Notes: generated by a model not told the origin, from the sequence alone. 64,000 nucleotides of DNA from Deinococcus apachensis DSM 19763 (GCF_000381345.1 NZ_KB906401.1:233172-297171); one strand, 5' to 3'; numbered from the stretch's first letter, positions 51,336-62,876 are shown. Numbers and translations: made by a program.

Positions 51336-51364
51336 TTGAATTATTCAACACATATGCATACCAT
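51336..51364 (+). promoter_or_regulatory. argR promoter with overlapping ARG-box-like palindrome
   Basis: TTGAAT (51336-51341), 17-nt spacer, TACCAT (51359-51364), then seven bases to the argR ATG. The -35 lies inside the palindrome TTGAAT-T-ATTCAA (51336-51348), which resembles half-sites of the E. coli ARG box (TGAAT/ATTCA) but with a shorter gap. Confidence 0.75.
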
Positions 51365-51371
51365 GTCGGCG

Positions 51372-51833
51372 ATGCTCAGCAAGGAACAACGTCAGAAGCG
51401 CATTCAGGACATCATCGCCCGCGACTCCATCTCCACCCAGTCCGAACTTGTTGAGCGTTTGCGCGCCGAAGGCGTACAAGTCACGCAGGCCACTGTCAGC
51501 CGCGACATCAACGAGCTGCGGCTGGTGCGCCTGCCCATTGGCAAGGGCCGTCATCGTTACGCGCTCGCGCAGGTGGCGGGCCACAGCGACGTGGAGGAGG
51601 AGCTGGGCCGCCTCTTCCAGAACTTTGTGCGCGATGTCGACCGCGGCGAGAACATTCTGGTGATTCGCACGGCCGACGGGCACGCGACCGGGGTGGCCCT
51701 GCTCCTCGACCGGCTGCGCCGCGACGACATCGTGGGCACCATTGCCGGGGAGGACACCATTTTCCTGGTCGCCCGCACCACCGGGGAGGGCGAGTCGCTG
51801 ATGGAGGAGCTCAACGCGCTGATGCTGGGCTGA
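51372..51833 (+). CDS. argR: Arginine repressor ArgR
   Basis: A 153-residue ArgR, full length. The N-terminal winged helix ([32 protein letters not shown]) is followed by the C-terminal oligomer and arginine-binding domain ([34 protein letters not shown]). The ATG at 51372 matches the usual start [12 protein letters not shown] and has a promoter with seven-base spacing (leaderless); upstream in-frame ATGs are less likely. It senses arginine and represses biosynthesis genes, probably including its own. Confidence 0.95.
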   Translation: MLSKEQRQKRIQDIIARDSISTQSELVERLRAEGVQVTQATVSRDINELRLVRLPIGKGRHRYALAQVAGHSDVEEELGRLFQNFVRDVDRGENILVIRTADGHATGVALLLDRLRRDDIVGTIAGEDTIFLVARTTGEGESLMEELNALMLG

Positions 51834-51892
51834 CGGTCAGTGGGGCGTGACTGCTCCGTCAGAAGCCCCTCCAGCCTCCTTTCCACTCCCCC

Positions 51893-53473
<1,581 letters not shown>

Positions 53474-53563
53474 GGACGACCTCCCGCAAGCAGGAGGCCG
53501 GGCGCGTCAGAAAAGCCGATCACGCCCAGCAGTCTAGCGCCCGGGGGTGGGGTTTTCCCGCGG

Positions 53564-54241
<678 letters not shown>

Positions 54242-54286
54242 GGGGCCAGTCTATGGACCGTTCTCATGAGAAGGCCGCCCGCCCCC

Positions 54287-54883
54287 TTAACCGGCTTTTA
54301 TACGCTCCGTCACACGCGCGGGCGCGGGGGTGACCCGGTAGGCCCGGCAGTCGGCCCCGAAGCCGCGCAGCGGGGGGAGGGGACGGTCCACCGGGACGCC
54401 TGGAGCGCCCCCCTGCGCGACCACGACAGCGCAGACGAGCGTCTCGCCAGGCTCAGCGGCGTCACACAGGCGCCGGGCGTAGTTGACCGGCAGGCCGTAA
54501 GCGCTGGGCTGTCCCCCGACCGGGCCGGTCACCACGGGGCCAGCCGCCACCCCGGCGCGAACCTGAAGCTGCACCCCTAGGATTTCGGCCAGGCCCAGCC
54601 GGGCGGCGCGTTCGTGCGATTCCAGAGCGGCCGCCACCCCCGACGCCGTGCGCCTGGCGGGCCAGAGGGCCACCACCGCGTCCCCCTGGTGTTGCAGCAC
54701 CTGGCCGCCCCACGCCTCGAAGCTCAGGATCAGCACCTGCACGAACTCGCCCATCAGAGCGGCGTAGTGCTCCAGCGCCAGCTTATGGGCGAGCCCGGTG
54801 CTGCCTACCAGGTCCACCATCACCAGACACGCCGCCTGGTGGCCGCTTCTTGGGCTGGGCAGGGGCAGGAGCAAGTCAGGCAT
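54287..54883 (-). CDS. Class III nucleotidyl cyclase-like protein
   Basis: A 198-residue single cyclase homology domain. The two metal Asp residues are present (VMVDLVGST and HQGDAVVAL), and the transition-state Asn/Arg pair (VNYARRL) is kept. The position where adenylate cyclases have Lys before GD (VVKTIGD) is QHQGD here, so substrate or activity may differ. No sensor domain. Start at ATG 54883 is preferred to a TTG nine codons upstream. It follows the response regulator on the same strand but has no clear link. Confidence 0.75.
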   Translation of the reverse strand: MPDLLLPLPSPRSGHQAACLVMVDLVGSTGLAHKLALEHYAALMGEFVQVLILSFEAWGGQVLQHQGDAVVALWPARRTASGVAAALESHERAARLGLAEILGVQLQVRAGVAAGPVVTGPVGGQPSAYGLPVNYARRLCDAAEPGETLVCAVVVAQGGAPGVPVDRPLPPLRGFGADCRAYRVTPAPARVTERIKAG

Positions 54884-55419
54884 GGGGGGAACGCCCCCAC
54901 TATGCCTCAATCCTTTGCTCAGGTAAAGCCCATGACCCTCACATCTAAGGGGTGTACGAGCGGGGGTCTTGGGACCTCACCCTCTTTCACGCGTCCGGTG
55001 ACCTACCCCAGTTGCAGGCGTCACGTCGACGGGACCCCTTATCCCGGCCTACTCTGATTACGGAACCTCTCGTGCTTTCCCGGATGTTCTCCGCTGGCTG
55101 GAGACTCAGGGGTGGCCCCTCGCCTTTCTTGCACTTGATGTGCAACAGGGGGAACAGCGTCCCAGTCGTGGGCTTTTTTCTCCTCTCCCCTTGCGGGGGA
55201 GGCTGGGAGGGGGTGACGGGCGCAGTTGGTCCCTCTGCTGAACGGTAAAAGATTCCCCTCCCCAATCTGCAATTCGCATCGAGCGTTTTCTTGGAGAGCA
55301 CCACGGAGGCTGACTCGCTCATCGTCCATCGCCGCCAGTCAGTCTTCTTCGCTTCTCCCTCTGCTCCGCAGCTTTCCGGGTCCGGTCGCCCCTCGTCTTC
55401 GACTCACCGCAAGTTCGTC
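54884..55419. other. Gene-free region upstream of the cyclase
   Basis: About 535 nt without a supported gene. It contains the palindromic repeat noted at 55182-55202 and an A-run near 55425, just before the next gene's 3' end. Several short frames are present, but none has coding character or a start site. Confidence 0.35.
55182..55202. repeat. REP-like palindrome
   Basis: CCTCTCCCC-TTGC-GGGGGAGG forms a GC-rich hairpin, preceded by a T-run (GGGCTTTTTT). Such units are common as dispersed repeats in GC-rich genomes; only one copy is certain here. Confidence 0.4.
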
Positions 55420-55860
55420 TCAGACCAAAAAACCGTGAAGTGGGGGCTGGGTGCGGAAGGCCACCCAGTCGCCGGGCCGCACGTGGGGAAGCGGCTCGAA
55501 GGCGGCCAGGACAAGGGGCACGCGTGCCCGGACCACCCACACGCGCCGGGTCACGTCCAGCACCTCACCGACGCCCTCCACCCCGGAGATGCCCACCACG
55601 GTGAGGTTCTCGCGGACCGTAACCGTCTCCTCCGGGGTAAGCACGTGGGTTCCGGGCAGGTCGAGTAGGCCGTGGACCACCACCCGGGCGGGTCCCGGGC
55701 GGCCCGCATAGGGACCGCTGCGGTCGAAGAGGTAAAGTACCCGCCCCCCCGTGGAGAACTCCAGCAGCGGGCTGCCCTCGCGCTGTGGGTACAGCAGGCC
55801 CTGGGCCGCGAACGCCTCATACCGCGAGGCGAACTCGGTCTCGGAACTCTCCAGCGTCAT
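55420..55860 (-). CDS. Protein of unknown function
   Basis: A 146-residue beta-rich protein ([64 protein letters not shown]). No signal peptide or catalytic motif. GGGGAA precedes the ATG at 55860. I recognise no family. It lies 36 nt downstream of the small gene at 55897-56190. Confidence 0.62.
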   Translation of the reverse strand: MTLESSETEFASRYEAFAAQGLLYPQREGSPLLEFSTGGRVLYLFDRSGPYAGRPGPARVVVHGLLDLPGTHVLTPEETVTVRENLTVVGISGVEGVGEVLDVTRRVWVVRARVPLVLAAFEPLPHVRPGDWVAFRTQPPLHGFLV

Positions 55861-55896
55861 GAATTCCCCTGTCGCACGGCCCGCATCGGGGAGATT

Positions 55897-56171
55897 CTAG
55901 CGGTCCCCAGCACCCGGGGGCTCCTCCAGCCACGCCAGCGTGGGCCGGGTGACACCTGCCGCGTCGAGCACGGCGTCGGCGCGTTCCAGCGCGAAGGTGC
56001 CCTCCACCTCACGCAGCAGATGGATTAGGACCAAGCCGCCCAGCCGTTCCAGCACCGCCCAACGCACCGAGCCGTGAGCCTCCCCGTCCCGCGCCCGGCG
56101 CAGCAACGTGAGGGCCAGCCACTCGTCCCCCTCGACAAAGGCCCGCGCTGCTTGCGGTGGAACGAGCACCC

Positions 56172-56190
<19 letters not shown>
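55897..56190 (-). CDS. Small protein overlapping the UbiA-like gene end
   Basis: A 97-residue protein if it starts at the GTG at 56190, overlapping the prenyltransferase stop by 19 nt. It is helical and Leu/Ala-rich ([36 protein letters not shown]). Family is unknown. Overlap and equal strand suggest co-translation. The exact start is uncertain. Confidence 0.55.
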
Positions 56191-57056
<866 letters not shown>

Positions 57057-57099
57057 GCCCGCAGGATACGCCCGGGCCGCCGGACGGGCCGGAGGGAAG

Positions 57100-57129
57100 T
57101 GCACACACGGCCCGAGTCTCTGCTATCAT
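57100..57129 (+). promoter_or_regulatory. Promoter of the tRNA cluster
   Basis: TGCACA (57100-57105), 18-nt spacer, TATCAT (57124-57129), about 22 nt before tRNA-Pro. Confidence 0.55.
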
Positions 57130-57149
57130 TCTGCCTGCGCGGGCCGTGG

Positions 57150-57227
<78 letters not shown>

Positions 57228-57250
57228 AACACAGCTTCGCGCTAGTCTTC

Positions 57251-57324
<74 letters not shown>

Positions 57325-57355
57325 CACGGCCTCCACCAGGGGGCCCTTTCGCTTT

Positions 57356-57432
<77 letters not shown>

Positions 57433-57438
57433 GAGATT

Positions 57439-57465
57439 CCCCGTCAGAGACGGGGTTTTTCTTTT
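57439..57465 (+). terminator. Terminator of the tRNA cluster
   Basis: CCCCGTC-AGA-GACGGGG followed by TTTTTCTTTT, seven bases after tRNA-Arg. Confidence 0.93.
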
Positions 57466-57473
57466 GGCCCTGC

Positions 57474-57521
57474 GTGCCCAACCGGATGGGAGTTGGCCTT
57501 TGTGCCCAACGTGTGCCCAAC
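57474..57521. repeat. Three direct repeats GTGCCCAAC beside the integrase gene
   Basis: GTGCCCAAC occurs at 57474-57482, 57502-57510 and 57513-57521, between tRNA-Arg and the integrase stop. They may be arm-type binding sites of the integrase or part of the attachment region. Confidence 0.5.
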
Positions 57522-57528
57522 AGCATTT

Positions 57529-58737
57529 CTAACCCTCCTTTTCTGTGTGTTTCCTGAGCGTTGAGAAGTCAAGCGTCAGACCCTCGCGTTCCTTCTCAAA
57601 GACAGTGCGGTAGCGGTCAAGGGTGAACGAAGTGCGGGCGTGCCCCACGTGGGCGCTCACTACTTCAATGGGGCGACCGCTAGCCCCCTGTAAGGAGATG
57701 AAGGTATGGCGGCAGGCGTGCGCCCCCAGGTAGGGCACCCCAGCCGCCGCGCACAGCGCCCTCAGGCCCCGGTAAATGGTGTCCGGCAGGATCGGCCCGC
57801 CCAGCGTGTTCGTGAACACGGCATCACTACCCATATACCGCTTCTCCTGGGCTTCCCGATCGAGTACGGGCCGCTCTTTCCACTCGTGCAGGATCGCCAG
57901 CGCGTCCCCGGAGACGGTGAAGGCCCGGCGAGAGCGGGGCGTCTTCGGCGTGGTCCGGTGCGCCACCCCACCTAGGCTCACCAGTGCCTCCCGTACCTCG
58001 ACGCGGCCCGTCTTCAGGTCCACGTGTTCCCAGCGCAACCCCAGCGCCTCCCCTACCCGTAGACCCGTCGAGAGCATGAAACAGAACACGCTCCCCAGCC
58101 GATCTGGGCGGGCCACCCCATAGAACGCGGCGGCCTGCTCCGGTGTCCAGGCCTTGACCTTCTCCTCCAGGGCCGCGTCCCGTGTGTACCGGGGCCGGGC
58201 CACGTCTGCCGGGTTCCGCATCAGGTCGCCGTGCCGCACTGCCTCCGAGAAGGCGAGGTGCAAGAGGTTGTGGATCTGCCGCTTCATGGAGTCGCCCAGC
58301 GGCCTTCCCTTCGTCTCCTCCCGGCGTTTGTCCTGGAAGGTCAGGCCCGCGTAGAACGTCTCCAGATCGCGGGACGTGATGCTGGAGAGCCGCCGCTTCC
58401 CCAGGCCGGGAATGATGTGCCGCTGAATTAGGCTGTCCTGCGATTGGGCGTATTTTGCGGCCAGCCCCGCTTTCCGCCCGGCGTGCCATGCCTCCAGATA
58501 CTCCCCCAGCGTGGTTTGAGGCGAGACGCTGAACTGCCCGCGGGCCGCGTCCGTCCGCACCCGGCTCAGGGCGTCTTCCGCCTCGGTCTTCGTGCCGACT
58601 GTCCCCGCCACCCGCTGAACGTCCCCGTTCGGCAGTTCGACGGTTGCCCGCCATTGCCAACGCCCCGAGGGAAGGCGCCGCACACTGCCCCGCCCGTTCC
58701 CCCGTTTGGGAATGTCTTTCTCTGTCTTCCTTGCCAT
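57529..58737 (-). CDS. Tyrosine recombinase / integrase
   Basis: A 402-residue phage-type integrase. An arm-binding N-terminus (residues 15-60) precedes a core-binding domain (about 75-170) and the catalytic domain with Arg227 (STGLRVGE), His340 and Arg343 (HACRHTF), His366 (HVGHARTS) and Tyr376 (LDRYRTVF). All catalytic residues are present. Its C-terminal end points to the tRNA-Arg gene 97 nt away, the standard layout for tRNA-targeted integrative elements. Confidence 0.94.
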   Translation of the reverse strand: MARKTEKDIPKRGNGRGSVRRLPSGRWQWRATVELPNGDVQRVAGTVGTKTEAEDALSRVRTDAARGQFSVSPQTTLGEYLEAWHAGRKAGLAAKYAQSQDSLIQRHIIPGLGKRRLSSITSRDLETFYAGLTFQDKRREETKGRPLGDSMKRQIHNLLHLAFSEAVRHGDLMRNPADVARPRYTRDAALEEKVKAWTPEQAAAFYGVARPDRLGSVFCFMLSTGLRVGEALGLRWEHVDLKTGRVEVREALVSLGGVAHRTTPKTPRSRRAFTVSGDALAILHEWKERPVLDREAQEKRYMGSDAVFTNTLGGPILPDTIYRGLRALCAAAGVPYLGAHACRHTFISLQGASGRPIEVVSAHVGHARTSFTLDRYRTVFEKEREGLTLDFSTLRKHTEKEG

Positions 58738-58755
58738 GCCTTGCCCCCGCCTCTT

Positions 58756-58846
58756 TTACTGGCAAAAACGGATTACTGGCAAAATGCCCTGCCAGTAAAA
58801 ATTCCCTCTCCCAGCTGGGGAAAAGTGATTACTGGCAAACTGGCAA
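58756..58846. repeat. Repeat cluster TTACTGGCAAA upstream of the integrase
   Basis: TTACTGGCAAA occurs at 58756-58766, 58773-58783 and 58829-58839, with an inverted TTACTGGCA at 58798-58790 and a partial copy at 58839-58846. The second and inverted copies form a perfect 9-bp dyad. Candidate sites for the integrase or a repressor. Confidence 0.65.
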
Positions 58847-58868
58847 CACATACCAGGGAAACGCCCTT

Positions 58869-59228
58869 CTACCCTTCTGCCAGCACGCGCAGGGCGGCTT
58901 GAAGGGTGGCCACATCCTGAGCGTCTACCGTTCCCCACTGCCGCACGATCCGCGCCGGGTCAATCGCGCGGGCGTGCATGATGAGCGCTGTCGAGTCAGC
59001 GGGTAGCCCACCGGGGCGGGCCTTCAGTTGCGGGGCCAGCGGGCCGGTGAGCTTGTTTGCCGTGGTGAGCGGGACGATGAAGTAGAGCGGGCGTGAACCG
59101 GAGGTCCGTACCGTCTTCATATCGCTCAGCACGATGCACGGGCGCTTCCGGCCCTGCTCACTGCCTGTCGAGGGGTCGAGGTCCACCAGGACCACGGCGC
59201 CGCGCGGATAAGCCTTGCCCCGGGTCAC
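58869..59228 (-). CDS. MazF/PemK-family toxin (endoribonuclease)
   Basis: A 119-residue protein with the MazF fold signature: GAVVLVDLDPSTGSEQGRKRPCIVLS near the start, LYFIVPLTT in the middle, and IMHARAIDPARI near residue 84. MazF toxins cut mRNA when the antitoxin is lost. The GTG start overlaps the stop of the upstream XRE gene by 4 nt, the usual antitoxin-first order. It lies inside the integrase-linked region. Confidence 0.9.
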   Translation of the reverse strand: MTRGKAYPRGAVVLVDLDPSTGSEQGRKRPCIVLSDMKTVRTSGSRPLYFIVPLTTANKLTGPLAPQLKARPGGLPADSTALIMHARAIDPARIVRQWGTVDAQDVATLQAALRVLAEG

Positions 59229-59614
59229 GCGGGCTTACCGCCGAAGGCAGCGGCCCAGGCGTCCAGTTCAACGGGGGGCGTATCGGCTTCCAATTTCTCA
59301 AGTTGGGCGTGAAGCTCGCTCTCCCCAGCACTCACCAGCCCCGCCGTGTCCACTTCCTGAGCTTCCGGTGCCGCCTCGCTGTACTCCAGCAGGTCGCCCA
59401 CGGTGTACCGCTGGCCGGTCAGCGCGTGCAGGGCGGCCAGAAGGGCGGCCAACGTTGCCCGGTCTACGCGCTCGGTATCGCCGCGTGCAATGGCGTAAAC
59501 GCTGTTCCTGTTGACCTTCCCATGCAGTTCCCCAGCCAGCTTGTACGCCGTCAACCCGTGGGCTTGGAGAACGTCTCCCACACGCCACCGCACCATGCTC
59601 GCCGCGCTAGTCAT
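59225..59614 (-). CDS. XRE-like helix-turn-helix antitoxin candidate
   Basis: A 129-residue protein. Residues 8-80 form an XRE/Cro-type HTH (GDVLQAHGLTAYKLAGELHG, VNRNSVYAIARGDTERVDRATL). The C-terminal 45 residues are acidic and could wrap the toxin. MazF partners are usually AbrB-like or RHH, so XRE is less common. TATCCT lies six bases before the ATG at 59614. The perfect palindrome upstream is the likely target for autorepression. Confidence 0.8.
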   Translation of the reverse strand: MTSAASMVRWRVGDVLQAHGLTAYKLAGELHGKVNRNSVYAIARGDTERVDRATLAALLAALHALTGQRYTVGDLLEYSEAAPEAQEVDTAGLVSAGESELHAQLEKLEADTPPVELDAWAAAFGGKPA

Positions 59615-59651
59615 GGAGAGAGGATATCATAGAAGACAGGAACATAGAAGA

Positions 59652-59680
59652 TTGGTATAGTACATATAAGTATGTACTAT
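59652..59680 (+). promoter_or_regulatory. Promoter of the gene at 59762
   Basis: TTGGTA (59652-59657), 17-nt spacer, TACTAT (59675-59680). The palindrome at 59656-59681 occupies the spacer and -10, so this promoter should respond to the same protein as the divergent toxin-antitoxin genes. Confidence 0.7.
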
Positions 59681-59681
59681 A
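59656..59681. promoter_or_regulatory. Operator palindrome between divergent genes
   Basis: Perfect 11-bp inverted repeat TATAGTACATA-TAAG-TATGTACTATA in the gap between the XRE antitoxin and the plus-strand gene. Confidence 0.78.
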
Positions 59682-59761
59682 AGGGCAGCAGAGAAGGGCG
59701 GCCCATCCGGCAAGAAGTGACCGCCCGCTCTGACTCCCCCCGGTTTAAGGAAGGAAGCACC

Positions 59762-60097
59762 ATGAAGGATACCAGCCCCGTCACCGTCACCCGCACCTGG
59801 GAAGTTGCCCTGTACGGCACCTACGGGGACGGCCCCAGCGCCCGCGTATATCTGGGGAAGCGCACCGTCAGCCTGTCTGGCGGGCGGCATGCCCGCGGCC
59901 AGCTCCTCCCTATCGTCGCCCAGGTGAACGGCTGCGAGGTCAGTGAGGAAGAGGTCGTGAGCATCCTCAACTGGGCCAAGGCTGAAGGCCGCGTGACCCT
60001 GCTCAGCGAGGAGCGCAGCGTGCCCACCATCGGGAAGGCCCGCGCTGCTCGCCTGCACCGCCTCATGGCTACGGCAGGAGTTCCTAGCACTACTTAA
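59762..60097 (+). CDS. Accessory protein of unknown function, possibly truncated by the IS701-type insertion
   Basis: A 111-residue frame that starts at ATG 59762 after a strong AAGGAAGG site. The N-terminal half is beta-like (RTWEVALYGTYGDGPSARVYLG) and the C-terminal half helical (SEEEVVSILNWAKAEGRVTLL). Its stop TAA lies inside the left end of the IS element (which begins at 60088), so the last three codons come from the IS and the original gene may have been longer. No family is recognised. Linked to the operator at 59656-59681. Confidence 0.65.
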   Translation: MKDTSPVTVTRTWEVALYGTYGDGPSARVYLGKRTVSLSGGRHARGQLLPIVAQVNGCEVSEEEVVSILNWAKAEGRVTLLSEERSVPTIGKARAARLHRLMATAGVPSTT

Positions 60098-61485
60098 ACA
60101 CAAATTTTGGCGATGCCGACGGCTCCTATGCGTGCTCAACGCGGCGGATCACGAGTGGGAGACGCAGTGGAGTCTCTGGGGAGTGTTGGACCGAGCTGCC
60201 GACGTGCAGCAGGCAAGGTCAGCCGTTCCGTCTGCCCAGCGCTGAACCGCAGGGCTTGGAGGTAAGTCATGGCCATCATGCAAAGCAGCGCGTGGTGATG
60301 GAGACCTCGCCAGGAGCGCCCTTCGAAGTGATCGAGCCCCAGTTCTTCCTTGAGCTGCTGGTGCACCTGTTCGCAGGACCAGCGCGCCTTGATATCCCGA
60401 ATGATCGCGATCTTCGTCGTCTTGCTCGGATGGTTGGTGAGGTAGTACTTACGCTCCCCCGTGGAACGACGTTCTCCCACCACCCAGACTTCCTCCCCGG
60501 GAAGGTGTGAGCCGTCGTGCTGCTCCCCGCCATCCGCCACTCGAACCCGCAAGACGGCAAAACGGGCCCGCCGAGGTCCCTTCGTGCCTGTGCGCCAGGT
60601 GCGTGACACCCACTGGTGGGGCGGGAGAGCCAGCAGGAGCTGAGAAACGCTCTGGCGTTGCTCGTTGGGAACGGGCACCAGCAGCCTCCCCGTCTTGGAC
60701 CGCTTCCCCGTTAGCAGCTCCACGTTCGTGGAGTACACCTTTTGCGTGCCTGGGACACCGACCGCCCAGGTCAGCCCCCGAGCCGAGAGGGCCTGACGGA
60801 ACTCCGCGCTGTTCCCATACCCGGCATCGGCCACGACCACTTTGAACCTCACGCCTTGCCGCCGGACCCGGTCGATCTCCTGCAGGGCCGATTGCTTCTT
60901 GGTCAGGAATGGTCGGTGTCCCTGCGGGACACCGACAGCCGCACACCGCTGTGCATCCTCAGTCCACACCTTGGGGAGGAACAGCCGCAGCGCCAGAGGA
61001 ACGGGCAGGTCGTTCTTGGCCAGGGTCAGCGAGACCAAGACCTGGCAGTTCGCCACCTTACCCAACACGCCGCAATACTGTCTACCGACCCCCACGCTGC
61101 ATTCGCCTTGCTTCGGGAACGCCGTGTCATCCACGATCAACACCGCGTCTCGACCCCCCACCAACCGTTGAGCCTGTCGAGCTAACACAGCTTCCAGGTG
61201 GTCATCCGGCCAGGGACTCACGGTCACGAAATGATGGAGCTGGGCATACTCACCCGGAGCAACATATTCAGCCAGGGGTTGCAGGCTCTTGCGTTCGAGG
61301 GGGGCCATCAAGCCGCGCAGATATAGCGGACACCACTTGCGTCGCCGAGCATGGCCCAGGACCCGCTGGAAAGGACGCAGGAAGCGCCGAAGGGGCAGCA
61401 CGTTGTCCTGAGGAGCGATCATGCTCCAGCCTGCCAGAGGGGCACAGAAACCGTCTACAACGCTGAAATCCGTGTTTACGTAGTG
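60088..61485 (-). mobile_element. IS701-family insertion sequence
   Basis: A 1398-bp element with imperfect terminal inverted repeats (60088-60112 and 61485-61461, about 20 of 25 bases match). It is flanked by CTAG on the left and CTAA on the right, both fitting the YTAR target of the family but not identical to each other. It holds one transposase gene. Confidence 0.82.
60136..61422 (-). CDS. IS701-family transposase
   Basis: A 428-residue DDE transposase with the family stretch VDDTAFPKQGECSVGVGRQY (near residue 97, first Asp), VVADAGYGNSAEFRQAL (second Asp region), and the C-terminal YLTNHPSKTTKIA and EELGLDHFEGRSWRGLHHH (Glu region). The frame is intact and near full length, so the element may still be mobile. 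Confidence 0.92.
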   Translation of the reverse strand: MIAPQDNVLPLRRFLRPFQRVLGHARRRKWCPLYLRGLMAPLERKSLQPLAEYVAPGEYAQLHHFVTVSPWPDDHLEAVLARQAQRLVGGRDAVLIVDDTAFPKQGECSVGVGRQYCGVLGKVANCQVLVSLTLAKNDLPVPLALRLFLPKVWTEDAQRCAAVGVPQGHRPFLTKKQSALQEIDRVRRQGVRFKVVVADAGYGNSAEFRQALSARGLTWAVGVPGTQKVYSTNVELLTGKRSKTGRLLVPVPNEQRQSVSQLLLALPPHQWVSRTWRTGTKGPRRARFAVLRVRVADGGEQHDGSHLPGEEVWVVGERRSTGERKYYLTNHPSKTTKIAIIRDIKARWSCEQVHQQLKEELGLDHFEGRSWRGLHHHALLCMMAMTYLQALRFSAGQTERLTLPAARRQLGPTLPRDSTASPTRDPPR

Positions 61486-61488
61486 CTA

Positions 61489-61887
61489 ATCCCTCTGTTA
61501 CGGCTGGCCCGCCTAGAGGCTGCCAAGACCAGATTTGGAGCTTTGGAGCGTCACTCCGAGCAGAGCAGAATCACTGGGTGATCCGGCGAGGCTCTCCAAG
61601 AGACGTAGGCCACGATAACTACCTCTGCGCGGTCGGTCCCAAAGGGAGGGTAACAATGGGGGTCTTCTGGATGTACATAATTCTGCGCATGCGCCTCCGA
61701 GGCTCTGACTATTACAATGACAACCCACCGCACGCGGATAAGAACCAGACGAAACGGTGGGTCTGCTCGGGTTAACACCATGATGGGCCAGTCGGTTGCG
61801 CTGCGGGTTGCCCCCTGTCGCTGGTTCATCGTCGCTGTTCGAGGAGGGCCGCGCCCTCCTAGAACCTCATTTGATCAGGAGGCCACT
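61489..61887. other. Region between the IS701-type element and the GH135-like gene
   Basis: A gap of about 400 nt. It holds a 10-bp palindrome GCGCATGCGC (61685-61694), a TACAAT -10-like box (61713-61718) that could serve the downstream gene with a weak -35, and the hairpin at 61842-61860. An open stretch (61488-61775) continues in frame from the truncated gene across the IS but has poor codon bias, so I do not call it a gene. Confidence 0.4.
61842..61860 (+). promoter_or_regulatory. Leader hairpin before the GH135-like gene
   Basis: AGGAGGGC-CGC-GCCCTCCT, perfect 8-bp stem, 27 nt before the ATG at 61888. No T-run; it may sequester the region near the ribosome site or be a terminator-like pause. 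Confidence 0.5.
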
Positions 61888-62874
61888 ATGCGGCAGGTTC
61901 CTGCACGTCGGTCTGTCCGAGTCGCACGTATTCGTGTGAAGGGGAAGATCAGAGCCACCTTCGTTGCGTCGTTACTCCTGGTCAGCTTCGCCCCGGTCCC
62001 TCAATCCCTCACGCTCCAATCCCCGCAAACAATGTTTCGAGCAAAGACAAAAATGGGCGTGATCAGCTACTGGGGAGTCAACGAGCAATGGTACAACGAG
62101 ATCCCAAGATATAGCCTTGCTATAATCAACCCAAACAATGGCATATTCGTCACTAATAACTTTCCCTTTTGGCCTAATAGACTAGTAGAAAATTTGGAAG
62201 AATATAAGAGGATTGTAAGAAATCAATACAACAGGGATGTCGAGATGCTGGGTTATGTGCCAACCGGTTACTTCAAGCATAATTGCGGCTTTTTCGCCAA
62301 AACAAGTTGCCAGAGATGGAGCACGATTGAGGCTCAGGTTCGAAGTTATTTCAAGCATATGCCTCGGCTGAAAGGCATTTTTTTTGATGAAACTGCTCAA
62401 GAATCTTGGGATTGTAGTCAGGTAAAAAAGGAATATACTAGACTCCGAGAAATCGTACAAAAGTATGAAAAAGAATTGAAATCTAAAAAGGCCTTGATTG
62501 TATTTAATCCAGGAGTAGCTCATGAATGCGTAGTGCAAGGAGTGGTCGAAGGCGAAATTGCAATGGTTGAAGACGACATGGAAGATTACAAATTGAAAGG
62601 TCAAGAAATTAAATCCCACACTGATAACTTGCATAAAAAAGGAGCGCTGGCGTGGCACGTAGTGCATACCGCGCCCAACCAAGGTGATATGCAGAGCGTA
62701 ATTCTAGAGGCTAGAGAGCGTGGAGCCGACTATGCGTACGTAGTGCCTAAGGGAAGTGGGAAAGATAGGAATGGAAAATTTATTAACACTTGGGGCGAGT
62801 TTCCTCCTTACTGGGCCGAAATGGTCAAATTGTTTAAAGCTATTCAAGACGATGGTACAGTCAGCCGTGAATAG
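61888..62874 (+). CDS. Secreted spherulin-4-like protein (possible GH135-type glycoside hydrolase)
   Basis: A 328-residue protein. Residues 1-45 are a basic, hydrophobic leader (signal or anchor), residues about 55-320 match the spherulin-4 layout: GVISYWGV, SLAIINPNNGIFV, DVEMLGYVPTGYF, and GIFFDET with an Asp167-Glu168 pair. In fungal Sph3 (GH135) an equivalent acidic pair is part of the active site that cuts galactosaminogalactan. The body is visibly AT-rich, unlike its GC-rich surroundings and its own leader, which suggests transfer. AGGAGG supports the start. An IS lies just after the stop. Confidence 0.72.
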   Translation: MRQVPARRSVRVARIRVKGKIRATFVASLLLVSFAPVPQSLTLQSPQTMFRAKTKMGVISYWGVNEQWYNEIPRYSLAIINPNNGIFVTNNFPFWPNRLVENLEEYKRIVRNQYNRDVEMLGYVPTGYFKHNCGFFAKTSCQRWSTIEAQVRSYFKHMPRLKGIFFDETAQESWDCSQVKKEYTRLREIVQKYEKELKSKKALIVFNPGVAHECVVQGVVEGEIAMVEDDMEDYKLKGQEIKSHTDNLHKKGALAWHVVHTAPNQGDMQSVILEARERGADYAYVVPKGSGKDRNGKFINTWGEFPPYWAEMVKLFKAIQDDGTVSRE

Positions 62875-62876
62875 TA

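Noticed and set aside
57474..57521. Integrase C-terminal repeats as tRNA-like sequence
   Set aside because: The GTGCCCAAC repeats do not fold as a tRNA; they are listed as possible integrase sites.
61488..61775. Continuation of the gene at 59762 past the IS element
   Set aside because: The frame stays open after joining the flanks, but codon bias is poor and no protein family is visible, so it is kept only as a note.
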